A DNA stretch of 64,000 nucleotides from Stenotrophomonas chelatiphaga (GCF_001431535.1 NZ_LDJK01000043.1:1-64000); one strand, 5' to 3'. Numbered from the stretch's first letter, positions 17,263 to 25,272 are shown. Notes: generated by a model not told the origin, from the letters alone. A program made the numbers and translations.

Positions 17263-17928
17263 ATGGACACCCCTGCTACTTCCCCCTCTCCGATCTGCGG
17301 CGACGATGCCGCGATGCCGCTGCTGCTCAAGCGCGGCGAACGTTTCCTGGAGCCGGACGTCTACCGCACCTGCATGGACGGACAGCCCGCCGTGGTGAAG
17401 GACTACACCCGCTATCGCGGCACCCCCCTGTCGCTGCTGGCGCGCGTGCTGGTACATCACGAAGCCCACATGCTGCAGCGCCTGAGCGGCTGGAAGCATG
17501 CCCCCGCGTTGCTGGGCACCATCGGCGGCCTGGCGCTGGGCATGGAGTTCATTCCCGGGCAGACCCTGAGCACCGCGCAGGCGGTGGGCACCGAAGTGTT
17601 CGAACAGCTGCAGCAGGCACTGGACCGGCTGCATGCCGCCGGCATCACCCACAACGACCTGCACGGCACCAACGTGGTGGTCAGTGGGGGCGTGCCGGTG
17701 CTGCTGGACTTCACCTCGGCCTGGCGCACGCCGCGCTGGCTGCGGCGCAATCCGATCACCCGCCAGCTGAGCCGCAGCGACCTGAAGAACCTGGTGAAGA
17801 TGCGCCAGCGCCTGACCGGGCAGCGACCGAGTGCCGCGCTGGCCGCACGCGTGGCCGACCCCGGCTGGGTGGCCGCCATCCGCCAGGGCTGGAAACGTTT
17901 CTACGCGTGGGCAAAGCAGGTCAGGTAG
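17263..17928 (+). CDS. WaaP/RIO-like lipopolysaccharide kinase-family protein
   Basis: 221 residues of a small protein-kinase-like fold: ATP-binding Lys in AVVKDYTRY, catalytic loop THNDLHGTNVVV and metal-binding LLDFTSAW. KdkA/WaaP relatives phosphorylate the heptose or Kdo of the LPS core in the cytoplasm. Its position beside lpxO supports an LPS substrate. The TAG stop is formed by the GTAG head of a SMAG repeat, so the repeat abuts or defines the 3' end of the gene. Confidence 0.82.
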   Translation: MDTPATSPSPICGDDAAMPLLLKRGERFLEPDVYRTCMDGQPAVVKDYTRYRGTPLSLLARVLVHHEAHMLQRLSGWKHAPALLGTIGGLALGMEFIPGQTLSTAQAVGTEVFEQLQQALDRLHAAGITHNDLHGTNVVVSGGVPVLLDFTSAWRTPRWLRRNPITRQLSRSDLKNLVKMRQRLTGQRPSAALAARVADPGWVAAIRQGWKRFYAWAKQVR

Positions 17929-18205
17929 TGACGACCGTTGGTCGTCACGCCGTCGCCCTGGCTTCTGGTGGGTGACGACCGTTGGTCGTCACGCCGTCGC
18001 CCCTGCCGCTGCGCTCGCCGAGCACGGCTCGGCGCTACCGCTCCGGCCCGGTAGGGACGGCCGCCGGCCGTCATGCCGTTGCCCTCGCTTCTGGTGGGTG
18101 ACGACCGTTGGTCGTCACGCCGTCGCCCCTGGCTTCTAGTGGGTGACGACCGTTGGTCGTCACGCCCCTGCCGCTGCACGCGCCGAGCACGCCCCGGCGC
18201 TACCG
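17925..18205 (+). repeat. Array of seven SMAG/REP units
   Basis: Units at 17925-17948, 17968-17992, 18013-18038, 18051-18074, 18094-18118, 18137-18163 and about 18181-18204. Four share the core TGACGACCGTTGGTCGTCA; two share CGCCGAGC-type arms in the reverse orientation. Spacers such as GCCGTCGCCC and TGGCTTCT recur, so larger blocks of about 45-50 bp have been duplicated. The array fills the gap between the converging kinase and glnK genes. Confidence 0.85.
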
Positions 18206-18216
18206 CTCAGCCGGCC

Positions 18217-18678
<462 letters not shown>

Positions 18679-18692
18679 TCACAGGAGCCCCC

Positions 18693-18947
18693 ATGATCGA
18701 CCTCAACCAGCTGGATGACCTCGCCCGCCGCCTCAGCGACCTGGTGCCGCCGGGCCTGCGCCAATCGCGCGAAGAGCTGCAGTCCACCTTCAAGAGTGCC
18801 CTGCAGGCCGGCCTGTCCAAACTGGACCTGGTCACCCGCGAGGAATTCGACGTACAGCGCGCCGTGCTGCTGCGCACGCGCGAGAAGCTTGATGCACTCG
18901 AACAGGTCGTCGCCGCGATGGAAAAGCCGCAGCCGCCCGCTGAATGA
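18693..18947 (+). CDS. ubiK: Ubiquinone biosynthesis accessory factor UbiK (BMFP family)
   Basis: 84 residues forming an amphipathic helix followed by a coiled coil (VTREEFDVQRAVLLRTREKLDALEQ), the BMFP/YqiC signature. UbiK binds UbiJ and assists the aerobic ubiquinone-8 biosynthetic complex. AGGAG precedes the ATG at good spacing. In many gammaproteobacteria comM follows directly; here comM is about 9.7 kb away. Confidence 0.88.
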   Translation: MIDLNQLDDLARRLSDLVPPGLRQSREELQSTFKSALQAGLSKLDLVTREEFDVQRAVLLRTREKLDALEQVVAAMEKPQPPAE

Positions 18948-18988
18948 CAGAGCGCGGTGGGTGGGCACCGCCCCGGTGGGTGAGCACC

Positions 18989-19057
18989 GGTGGGTGACGA
19001 CCGTTGGTCGTCACGCTTCACCACCCGGCAGGTGACGACCAGCGGTCGCCACCTGCC
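18989..19057. repeat. SMAG unit and long hairpin between convergent genes
   Basis: A GGTGGG-headed REP with core TGACGACCGTTGGTCGTCA (18989-19014) is followed by a longer imperfect hairpin (19027-19057) with arms GGCAGGTG and CACCTGCC plus an inner GACC/GGTC. They lie between the 3' ends of ubiK and the effector gene and could terminate both. Confidence 0.7.
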
Positions 19058-19074
19058 GGATGACTGCCAGAACC

Positions 19075-20880
19075 TCAGCGCATCGCCACCGCGGCGCGCT
19101 GCTGCTCTTCCTGGCCCTGCTGCACCTGGGCGCTCAAGCGCTCGCCCAGCAGCGTGGCACTGGTCTGCTCGGCGGCAGGCGCCGGCTGGCTCATGTCCAC
19201 CATCGCGCGGAAGCCCGGCGTGGTGCCCATCACGAACGCCTTGCCATCCTGCACCGCGACGCCCTGCAGCTTGTCCGGGCTGTCGATGCCCGCCTGCTTG
19301 GCCATGTGGGTGATGTGCGCAGCCATGTCGTTGGACACCACGGAAGGCAGCTGCCCGCGGATCGCCGCATGCAACGGGGTATCCGCATGTCCGGCTTCGC
19401 CCAGCTGCGGTGCACGCACCGGGGCCTCATGCGAATGCCCGTGCGCAGCCTGCCGGCCCTCGCCCAACCGGCCCAGCGTCTGTGGGCCGGCGATGCCGTC
19501 GGCCTTCAGCCCATTGGCCTGCTGGTAGGTGGTCACCGCCTCGCGGGTGTGGTCACCGAAGCGGCCGTCTTCGGCCAGGCGATTGCCATTGGCATCGCGC
19601 ACACCCTGGCGATTCAGTTCCTGCTGCAGCTTGGCCACATCCTCGTTGCGTGCACCGTGGCGCAGCACCGACGACGCGTCATCTGCACGGCCCTGCACCG
19701 GCGCCGTCGCACCCTCCTGCACCCGGCGCTGGTCCCAGAACGCTTCGGGACTCTGCAGCTTCCCGGCCGGATCGCGCAGCTGGTAATGCACGTGCTGGGC
19801 GTACTGGTCGGCCCCGTTCGGGCCGCGTCCGCCCATGGTGCCGATCGGCTGGCCGGCCTGGATCTGCTGCCCTTCCTTCACCTGCACGTCCTTCATGTGC
19901 AGGATCTCGTGCGAATTGCCCTGCGCATCGAGGATCTTGACCGTGCCGTAGCTGCCACCGGCGAAGGTGACCTTGCCCGAAATCGGCGCATTGATGGTCG
20001 GATGTTGCCGGTTGATCCCGGTCTGACCGCCGACATAGTTGAAGTCGGTACCGCCGTGGTCCTTGGCACCGCGCTCTTCACCATAATGCCCGGTGATGTG
20101 CGGCTTGACCCCGTTCTGCGGCGGCAACATCACCTGCATGGTGTGCTGGAACGAACCCGACTGCTGCTGCGCGGCGGCCGCCTGTACGGCGGCAACGCCT
20201 GCTCCCGCGCCACCGGCCACCGCTGCTGCCGCACCGAGGGTCTGCGTCGGCGACGCCTGGCTTTGAGCCTGCGCCTGCGTCTGGCCCTGCGACTGCGACT
20301 GCGCCAGGCGTTCGTTGACGAACTGCTCGTACTCGGCGAGGCGCGGCATCACCTTGCTTTCCGCCAGCCCCAGGCCGCCGTAATCGCGGGTCGGGCCATC
20401 GTGGTGGTACTTGTAGATGTACTCCTCGCCCTGGCCGCGACGCTGGGCCAGCTGGCGGTTGTCGATGAAGTGCCGCACCAGCGCATCGGACTGCGCTTCC
20501 ACATCGAAGCGGTTGCCGTTGTTCAACTGGTAAGCGTTGCCGGTGCCATCGATGAACTGGCCCAGTCCGGAGGCGGACGTGGTGCCGGCGGCGGCATCCG
20601 GATTGAAGCCGGATTCAACGCGGGCGATGGCCAGTACATGCGCGGTTTCGCGCGGGGAAAGCCCGGCTTCGCGGGAAGATTCAATCAGCGTATCGATCAC
20701 ACGTGACTGTACTTCCGGCGACGCATCGCCCCAACGGCGCGATTCACCATGCAAGCGGCCATCGGTCTGATCGATAGGCTCGCGGTAATGGCTATAGGGT
20801 TTTATCTGGTCACTGCGGTATCCGGCCCCGCGGGGCTGGATCATGTTTTGGTAGATGTCAGGCATAGCGGTGCGATCCAT
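19075..20880 (-). CDS. Type IV secretion antibacterial effector (X-Tfe) with lytic transglycosylase, M23 peptidase, peptidoglycan-binding and XVIPCD-like domains
   Basis: 601 residues with no signal peptide. Domains in order: SLT-like transglycosylase (about 50-185) with catalytic E89 in ARVESGFNP and the SASGLGQF motif; a Gln/Ala-rich linker (about 192-245); M23/LytM metallopeptidase (about 258-385) with zinc ligands H275 and D279 in KDHGGTDF and H363/H365 in HVHYQL; PG_binding_1 (about 405-472); and a Gln-rich C-terminal XVIPCD-like tail (about 495-601) of the type that recruits effectors to VirD4 in xanthomonads. It should cleave both glycan and peptide bonds of rival cell walls. The two lipoprotein genes downstream on the same strand are likely immunity factors. 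Confidence 0.9.
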   Translation of the reverse strand: MDRTAMPDIYQNMIQPRGAGYRSDQIKPYSHYREPIDQTDGRLHGESRRWGDASPEVQSRVIDTLIESSREAGLSPRETAHVLAIARVESGFNPDAAAGTTSASGLGQFIDGTGNAYQLNNGNRFDVEAQSDALVRHFIDNRQLAQRRGQGEEYIYKYHHDGPTRDYGGLGLAESKVMPRLAEYEQFVNERLAQSQSQGQTQAQAQSQASPTQTLGAAAAVAGGAGAGVAAVQAAAAQQQSGSFQHTMQVMLPPQNGVKPHITGHYGEERGAKDHGGTDFNYVGGQTGINRQHPTINAPISGKVTFAGGSYGTVKILDAQGNSHEILHMKDVQVKEGQQIQAGQPIGTMGGRGPNGADQYAQHVHYQLRDPAGKLQSPEAFWDQRRVQEGATAPVQGRADDASSVLRHGARNEDVAKLQQELNRQGVRDANGNRLAEDGRFGDHTREAVTTYQQANGLKADGIAGPQTLGRLGEGRQAAHGHSHEAPVRAPQLGEAGHADTPLHAAIRGQLPSVVSNDMAAHITHMAKQAGIDSPDKLQGVAVQDGKAFVMGTTPGFRAMVDMSQPAPAAEQTSATLLGERLSAQVQQGQEEQQRAAVAMR

Positions 20881-20951
20881 TCTATGAAAAAGGGAATTTC
20901 CTTAAGGGGTGTTGCTCCAGGTGAAACGGTGCAGCGTGCTTCCTATCGCTT

Positions 20952-21539
20952 TCAGGGTTTGAAGTAGGTCACCTCCGGGTGGGTCACGCCGAGCTTGGCC
21001 AGCCACTGCTCGTACTCGTCGTTGTTGGGTTCCTGCGACGGCGCCTGTCCGTGCAGCGGCGGATTGCTGTGGGTCAGCTGCTTGCCGTCGGCGTCATACA
21101 GATAGAACCATTCGCAGAACTGGCAACCATACGGCAGCTCGCCGTACTGCACGACGAAATACGGCGTGTTGTCCTTGTCCTGCACGCAGGCCAGGCCCAC
21201 GGCGGTGTAGTCGGTCATCTCGGCCGGCTTGTCCAAGGTGCGGCGCTGGCCGTCCTTTTCGATATCCAGCCGCGTCTGCGGCGGGGCGTCATTGCCCTGG
21301 TCAGGCAGCCCCGCCACGGTCAGGCGGGTTCCCTGGCATTCGATGTGCATTCCTGTGTCGTCCTGCTGGGTGGAGGGGGTCGTGGAAGCCGCTGCCGGTG
21401 TCGCCGGGGGGGCTGCGGTGGCGCCTGCAGCCGGGGGGGCCGCCGCCGCCGGTGCGGCCGGCGTGGACGGTTCCGCCGCCGGATCGCTGCAGGCAGCCAA
21501 CAGCAACATCAAGGCGGGGGCGACAAACTTTGACGTCAT
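20952..21539 (-). CDS. Lipoprotein, candidate effector-immunity protein
   Basis: 195 residues with a lipobox (MLLLAAC), a long Ala/Pro/Thr linker (about 25-65), and a globular part containing GLACVQDKDNTPYFVVQYGELPYGCQFCEWFYLYDADG, with several Cys that could form disulfides. Immunity proteins of xanthomonad T4SS effectors are usually periplasmic lipoproteins encoded next to the effector, which fits this gene. It lies upstream of the effector on the same strand with a gap of 71 nt. ATG was chosen because the signal peptide begins MTSKFVAPALM. The immunity role is inferred from context. Confidence 0.75.
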   Translation of the reverse strand: MTSKFVAPALMLLLAACSDPAAEPSTPAAPAAAAPPAAGATAAPPATPAAASTTPSTQQDDTGMHIECQGTRLTVAGLPDQGNDAPPQTRLDIEKDGQRRTLDKPAEMTDYTAVGLACVQDKDNTPYFVVQYGELPYGCQFCEWFYLYDADGKQLTHSNPPLHGQAPSQEPNNDEYEQWLAKLGVTHPEVTYFKP

Positions 21540-21597
21540 GCGTCGTGCTCCGTGAAGCGGCAACAGGGCCTGTCAGCAGGCCCTGTCGCCATTGGGA

Positions 21598-22113
21598 TCA
21601 GATCGATTGATCGTCCACGCTCTGCAGCTGCCAGCACGGCTTCTGCGCGAAGGTGTAGATCTGCTGGTCGCTGGTGTTCGGCGTGCGCAGGCGGACCTGC
21701 ACGCTGCCGTCGGCCTGCGGGGTGATCTGCAGTTCGCGGCCCAGACGCGACAGCGTCGCCGGGTCCGGAATCACCGGCCACTCCACCTCCGCCAGCGGGA
21801 CCTGCCGGGTTACCTTGGCCGGTTCGGGCTGGGCGTTGGCATCGATGGATTCGGTAACCAGCGGGTCGGCGACCGACTTCTCCTGCAGGGCGATGTCGTT
21901 GCCGAAATGCGCCAGGAAGGTGTTGAAGTCGGCATGCGGGCACTGCGTGGCGGCATCAGCCGGCGCTGCGGGTGCGGTGGTTGCCGCGGTGGTGGCCGGT
22001 GCCGGGCTAGCCGGCTCTGTTCCTGCCGGCGTTGTCGGCTGGGCGGGTTTGCACGCGGTAAGGGCCAGGCCCAGCGAGAGCGCCAGCAGCGCGAGAGAGC
22101 GTGATTGAGACAA
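21598..22113 (-). CDS. Lipoprotein, second candidate immunity protein (TTG start)
   Basis: 171 residues. The start is TTG: AGGAGG lies 5 nt before it and the resulting N-terminus (LSQSRSLALLALSLGLALTAC) is a clean lipoprotein signal with lipobox LTAC. An Ala/Pro/Thr-rich linker follows, then a globular domain ending YTFAQKPCWQLQSVDDQSI. It shares the linker-plus-globular plan of the next lipoprotein but little other sequence. The tandem suggests either two immunity proteins for the dual-activity effector or an immunity protein plus an accessory factor (inference). Confidence 0.75.
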   Translation of the reverse strand: MSQSRSLALLALSLGLALTACKPAQPTTPAGTEPASPAPATTAATTAPAAPADAATQCPHADFNTFLAHFGNDIALQEKSVADPLVTESIDANAQPEPAKVTRQVPLAEVEWPVIPDPATLSRLGRELQITPQADGSVQVRLRTPNTSDQQIYTFAQKPCWQLQSVDDQSI

Positions 22114-22270
22114 CGGATCCTCCTGATCGGTCGTTCGCGCGCCTACGGCGGCGCGCGGGTGCATGGAGCATACCGGGGGACCTGTTAAGCGATTTAGACA
22201 GTCGTGAAGGCGTGCCTTCCGTCACATTTTCACGCACGCTGAACGCGGCGCATGACGCCGCTGACGCCGC

Positions 22271-22549
22271 CTACCTCGCCTGCACCTGCAGGCGGATGCC
22301 CAGCACGCGCAGCACCCGCATCACGGTCGTTAAGGACGTCGGGTAATGGCCGCACAGCTGGCGGCGCAGCGTCGTGGCGGACACGCCGCCGCACTCGGCT
22401 GCCAGGGTCACCAGGCCATGGTTCTCGGCAACGGCCGCCAGCGCGTCGATGAAGGCCTTTGGATCGCCGTCGTTGTGCTGCAGGCAGGCCTGCAAGCGGT
22501 CGGCAATGGCCTGCGGCTTGGCGGCGGACGCCTGTCCCGGGCCGCTCAT
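22271..22549 (-). CDS. Helix-turn-helix antidote-like protein, second gene of module A
   Basis: 92 residues. The C-terminal half has a helix-turn-helix pattern (LVTLAAECGGVSATTLRRQL) followed by a helix ending RVLRVLGIRLQVQAR, recalling the small HI1420-type addiction-module antidotes. Its start overlaps the stop of the preceding gene (ATGA). A clear paralogue lies at about 59.2-59.5 kb in the same two-gene order, with LDSDAMRRQL and TRALGIQLRLEA matching. No RelE-like toxin is adjacent, so the toxin-antitoxin label is not justified; a DNA-binding regulator is the safer reading. Confidence 0.75.
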   Translation of the reverse strand: MSGPGQASAAKPQAIADRLQACLQHNDGDPKAFIDALAAVAENHGLVTLAAECGGVSATTLRRQLCGHYPTSLTTVMRVLRVLGIRLQVQAR

Positions 22550-22809
22550 GGGCGCTCCAACGCGGCCTGAGCGGAAGCGATCAGCTGGCGCCCGGCCATC
22601 AACAGGCCATCCACCAGTTGCGGCGCGAGGGGAGGTTCGCTCGGGCCCGCCCTGTAAACGAGGTGATCCGCTTCCAGCACGTCCAGCACGGCCGCCAGCC
22701 CCTGCAGGCTGCGCTGGGCCGAGGCGAGGTTCTGCCGGGCGGATTCGTCCAGCGGCGGCATGCTGAGCGCCGGCCGGCTCAGGTAATGGTCCAGGGTCTT
22801 CTGCAACAT
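22546..22809 (-). CDS. Hypothetical protein, first gene of module A
   Basis: 87 residues, soluble and helical. The block SLQGLAAVLDVLEADHL and the terminal LVDGLLMAGRQLIASA match TLQGLASIFEILHSVHL and LVEGLIVSGRALVRLS of the 142-residue protein at 58.7-59.2 kb, so the two are paralogues. This copy lacks about 55 N-terminal residues found in the other. GGGAGG lies just upstream of the ATG. A structured leader shared by both loci precedes it. Function unknown. Confidence 0.75.
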   Translation of the reverse strand: MLQKTLDHYLSRPALSMPPLDESARQNLASAQRSLQGLAAVLDVLEADHLVYRAGPSEPPLAPQLVDGLLMAGRQLIASAQAALERP

Positions 22810-23100
22810 CGGTGGCCTCCCATCGGGTGATGCCACCTGCGGGATTGCGAGGTGGCAGGCGATGCGGGTTGCAGTCACCGGGAAACTACGGAAAAAACCG
22901 GCGGATTCAGTGGAGAAATCCCCACACATCGCCTGCCATGGAACCGGCAGGGCCATGCAGTCTCCGCCGTGCCCACGTGGGCAAAACAGAGCCTAATCCG
23001 TATTTCGCAAAACGGGACTGCAATCCCGGCTGGCACTCTTCGGCACCAGTCGGGGTTATCGTGCGCAGGCAGGGCATTGGACGTACATCAGGAAAGTTGT
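22810..23100 (-). ncRNA. Conserved structured leader, copy A
   Basis: Read on the minus strand, this 291-nt leader aligns end to end with the leader of the paralogous module at 58.46-58.75 kb. Shared blocks include CCAGCCGGGATT, GGCTCTGTTTTGCCC, GGGCACGGCGGAGA and ACCCGCATCGCC. Three hairpins occur: CGGGA/TCCCG (23013-23028 on the plus strand), TGCCC-acgt-GGGCA (22970-22983), and GCCACCT/AGGTGGC (22832-22856), the last ending 22 nt before the ATG. Short AUG-initiated reading frames (MYVQCPACAR and MAGDVWGFLH) lie inside. It is probably a cis-acting 5' leader; transcription is not shown. Confidence 0.6.
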
Positions 23101-23189
23101 AGTTTCCCGTGCGAACCGCGCCCGCAGCGACACCACCGCAGGCACAACACGACGCTGCACCGCCCACGACTCAGGAAGAGCAGACCACG

Positions 23190-23675
23190 ATGCACGGAAT
23201 CGCCATTGCAGGAATCGCCTTTGCCCTGATTGCCCTTCCCGGCATTGCGCGGGCGTCTCCCCCTGCCGCATCGGCGGACGATCAACGCGCCCTGTGGACA
23301 TTCACCGAAGCGCTCGCCGCCGCACTGCCACAGGACAACGCCGATTTCTCCGATACCCTGAAAGCCGCGTCAGATCCATCGATGGGGCGGATACGGATCG
23401 GCAAAGCGCTCAGCGGCGTCAATGGCACCGTCACGGCGATGGGTCACGACCGGACCACCTATTTCACGCTCACCCTGACCGGCGCCTGCGTGCCGCTGTC
23501 TGCGTTGCACGCGCGTTATCCCACCCTGCAGGCGGCCGGGGTTCCCCTGATGGACCAGCCTGCCGGCAGCTACTCCCTTGCAACGGTGATCGGCCAGTCC
23601 CGCGTGACCTACTCGTTCGGACCGGGCAGGACGGCCTGCCTGTCGGGGATCCAGATGGGCCGTGCTTCGCGCTAG
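23190..23675 (+). CDS. Secreted hypothetical protein
   Basis: 161 residues with a Sec signal (MHGIAIAGIAFALIALPGIARA). The mature part contains one pair of Cys (TGACVPL and RTACLSG) that may form a disulfide. The start was selected because AGGAAGAG precedes it and the signal peptide begins there. The last codons (GRASR) lie in a direct repeat also found at the 3' end of the dmlA gene. No family recognised. Confidence 0.65.
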   Translation: MHGIAIAGIAFALIALPGIARASPPAASADDQRALWTFTEALAAALPQDNADFSDTLKAASDPSMGRIRIGKALSGVNGTVTAMGHDRTTYFTLTLTGACVPLSALHARYPTLQAAGVPLMDQPAGSYSLATVIGQSRVTYSFGPGRTACLSGIQMGRASR

Positions 23676-23695
23676 GCTGCCACTGCCGTCGCCAC
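23659..23695. repeat. Direct repeat copy 1 (duplicate of dmlA 3' end)
   Basis: CCGTGCTTC, GCTAGGCTGCCAC, GCCG and CGCCAC occur in the same order here and at 24191-24224, with a 2-nt insertion and two mismatches. Copy 2 includes the last codons of the dehydrogenase gene; copy 1 covers the stop of the secreted protein. The pair brackets about 500 bp that carries a small membrane-protein gene. Confidence 0.6.
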
Positions 23696-23775
23696 ACGGA
23701 GCACTTCGGGTCATGCCGTGCTGGTGCGGTCAGCGCGTGTGGCGATCTGGCGCCGATACCGGACTGAAAAGACAC

Positions 23776-23913
23776 ATGAAACTCAAATCAGTCCGCACGT
23801 TCGTCTTCATGTACTACCTGAAGGCCGTACTTTTTACCGCTGCCATGTATGGCGTGCGGCTCTGGCAAATGTGTCTGGCTACGCAAGTGAGTGGGAGACT
23901 CGCATGGATCTGA
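23776..23913 (+). CDS. Possible 45-residue membrane peptide
   Basis: MKLKSVRTFVFMYYLKAVLFTAAMYG opens a short reading frame with one hydrophobic segment. It overlaps the next gene by 10 nt and has only a weak purine-rich upstream stretch (GAAAAGA). It could be a real coupled small protein, or it could be chance. Confidence 0.3.
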   Translation: MKLKSVRTFVFMYYLKAVLFTAAMYGVRLWQMCLATQVSGRLAWI

Positions 23914-24191
23914 ATCTGGCATTCTTCGCGGTGGTTGTGTACTTGGGCGTGTACATCGTCGTAATCGATCGGGTCGCTGCGGAGGTCGATCGCGTTGACC
24001 CGTCATACCGGAAGTACACGAATGCACCTGCAGCCGGGTACTTTTCAAGATCCCTGTTTGCCGCAACGCTGCTTCTGGACCGCCACATGCCCAAGCGGCA
24101 GTACGTATTCGGCCTCCGGGCCAGGCTGCATCTCGCTCGCGCCATGCTGGTGAGCGCGCCGTTGCTGTTCCTCATTCTCTTGATGATCTAG
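23904..24191 (+). CDS. Small two-helix membrane protein
   Basis: 95 residues: N-terminal helix LAFFAVVVYLGVYIVVI, a basic central region with YRKYTNAPAAGYFSRSLFAATLLLDRHMPKRQ, and a C-terminal helix AMLVSAPLLFLILLMI. GGGAG lies 7 nt before the ATG. The gene sits within a segment bounded by a 34-37 bp direct repeat and ends exactly at copy 2. No family recognised. Confidence 0.6.
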   Translation: MDLNLAFFAVVVYLGVYIVVIDRVAAEVDRVDPSYRKYTNAPAAGYFSRSLFAATLLLDRHMPKRQYVFGLRARLHLARAMLVSAPLLFLILLMI

Positions 24192-24224
24192 CCGTGCTTC
24201 GCTAGGCTGCCACCGCCGCCGCCA
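24191..24224. repeat. Direct repeat copy 2 (spans dmlA 3' end)
   Basis: Partner of the repeat at 23659-23695. Positions 24202-24224 encode the Ala/Val-rich last residues and stop of the minus-strand dehydrogenase, so this copy is likely the ancestral one and the other the duplicate. Confidence 0.6.
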
Positions 24225-25272
24225 CCGCCTCGCCCAGCTGCGCCGTCGTCGCCTTGCCGCCCAGATCCGGCGTCAGCGGCCCCTGCGCCAGCACGCCTTC
24301 AATCGCCGCCATGATGGCGTCGTGCGCCTCCTCGGAACCGAGGAACTTCAGCATCAGCGCACCAGACCAGATCATCGCGATCGGGTTGGCGATGCCCTGC
24401 CCGAAGATGTCCGGTGCCGAGCCATGCACGGGCTCGAACAGCGACGGAAAATCGCGCTCCGGATTGAGGTTGGCCGACGGCGCCAGGCCGATCGTGCCGG
24501 TGCACGCCGGGCCCAGGTCGGACAGGATGTCGCCGAACAGGTTGCTCGCCACCACCACGTCGAAGCGCTGCGGCTGCAGCACGAAACGCGCGGTGAGGAT
24601 GTCGATGTGCTGCTTGTCGACGGTGACCTCCGGATAGGCTGCGCCGACCGCATCCGCGCGGCCATCCCACCACGGCATGCTGATGGCGATGCCATTGCTC
24701 TTGGTTGCCACGGTCAGGTGGCGGCGCGTACGCGACTGCGCCAGTTCATAGGCGTACTTCAACACGCGGTCGGCCCCGTGACGGCTCATCACCGTTTCCT
24801 GGATGACGATCTCGCGCTCGGTGCCGGCGTACATGATGCCGCCCAGGTTGGTGTACTCGCCTTCGGTGTTTTCGCGCACCACCAGGAAATCGATATCGCC
24901 CGGCTTTCGCCCTGCCAGCGGGCACGGCACACCTTCAAACAGACGTACCGGCCGCAGGTTGATGTACTGGTCGAACTCGCGACGGAATTTCAGCAGCGAA
25001 CCCCACAACGAGACGTGGTCCGGCACCGTGTCCGGCCAGCCGACCGCGCCGAAGAAGATCGCATCCATGTCCTGCAACTGCACTTTCCAGTCGTCGGGCA
25101 TCATCTGCCCGTGCTGCTGGTAGTAATCGCAGCTGGCCCAGTCGATGTGGGTGAACTGCAGGTCCAGCTGGAAGCGGCGTGCGGCAGCCTCCAGCACACG
25201 CAGGCCCTCGGGCATGACCTCCTGGCCGATGCCATCGCCGGGGATGACGGCAATCTTGAACGTCTGGGTCAT
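24202..25272 (-). CDS. dmlA: D-malate / tartrate dehydrogenase (decarboxylating)
   Basis: 356 residues of the isocitrate/isopropylmalate dehydrogenase fold: IPGDGIGQEV at the N-terminus, RENTEGEYTNLGG, substrate/metal-site NLFGDILSDLG and the adenine-binding EPVHGSAPDIFGQGIANP. DmlA/TtuC oxidise D-malate or tartrate with NAD+ and Mn2+ to pyruvate or oxaloglycolate. The divergent LysR gene 94 nt away matches the usual dmlA-dmlR pair. The exact substrate (D-malate, tartrate or isopropylmalate) cannot be settled by sequence alone. Confidence 0.88.
   Translation of the reverse strand: MTQTFKIAVIPGDGIGQEVMPEGLRVLEAAARRFQLDLQFTHIDWASCDYYQQHGQMMPDDWKVQLQDMDAIFFGAVGWPDTVPDHVSLWGSLLKFRREFDQYINLRPVRLFEGVPCPLAGRKPGDIDFLVVRENTEGEYTNLGGIMYAGTEREIVIQETVMSRHGADRVLKYAYELAQSRTRRHLTVATKSNGIAISMPWWDGRADAVGAAYPEVTVDKQHIDILTARFVLQPQRFDVVVASNLFGDILSDLGPACTGTIGLAPSANLNPERDFPSLFEPVHGSAPDIFGQGIANPIAMIWSGALMLKFLGSEEAHDAIMAAIEGVLAQGPLTPDLGGKATTAQLGEAVAAAVAA

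Noticed and set aside
17925-18205. Possible CRISPR array
   Set aside because: The repeats are palindromic REP units in both orientations with irregular, repeated spacers, and no cas genes are present.
22271-22809. Type II toxin-antitoxin annotation
   Set aside because: The HTH protein resembles antidotes, but the partner lacks RelE, HigB, HipA or other toxin motifs, so the label would overreach.
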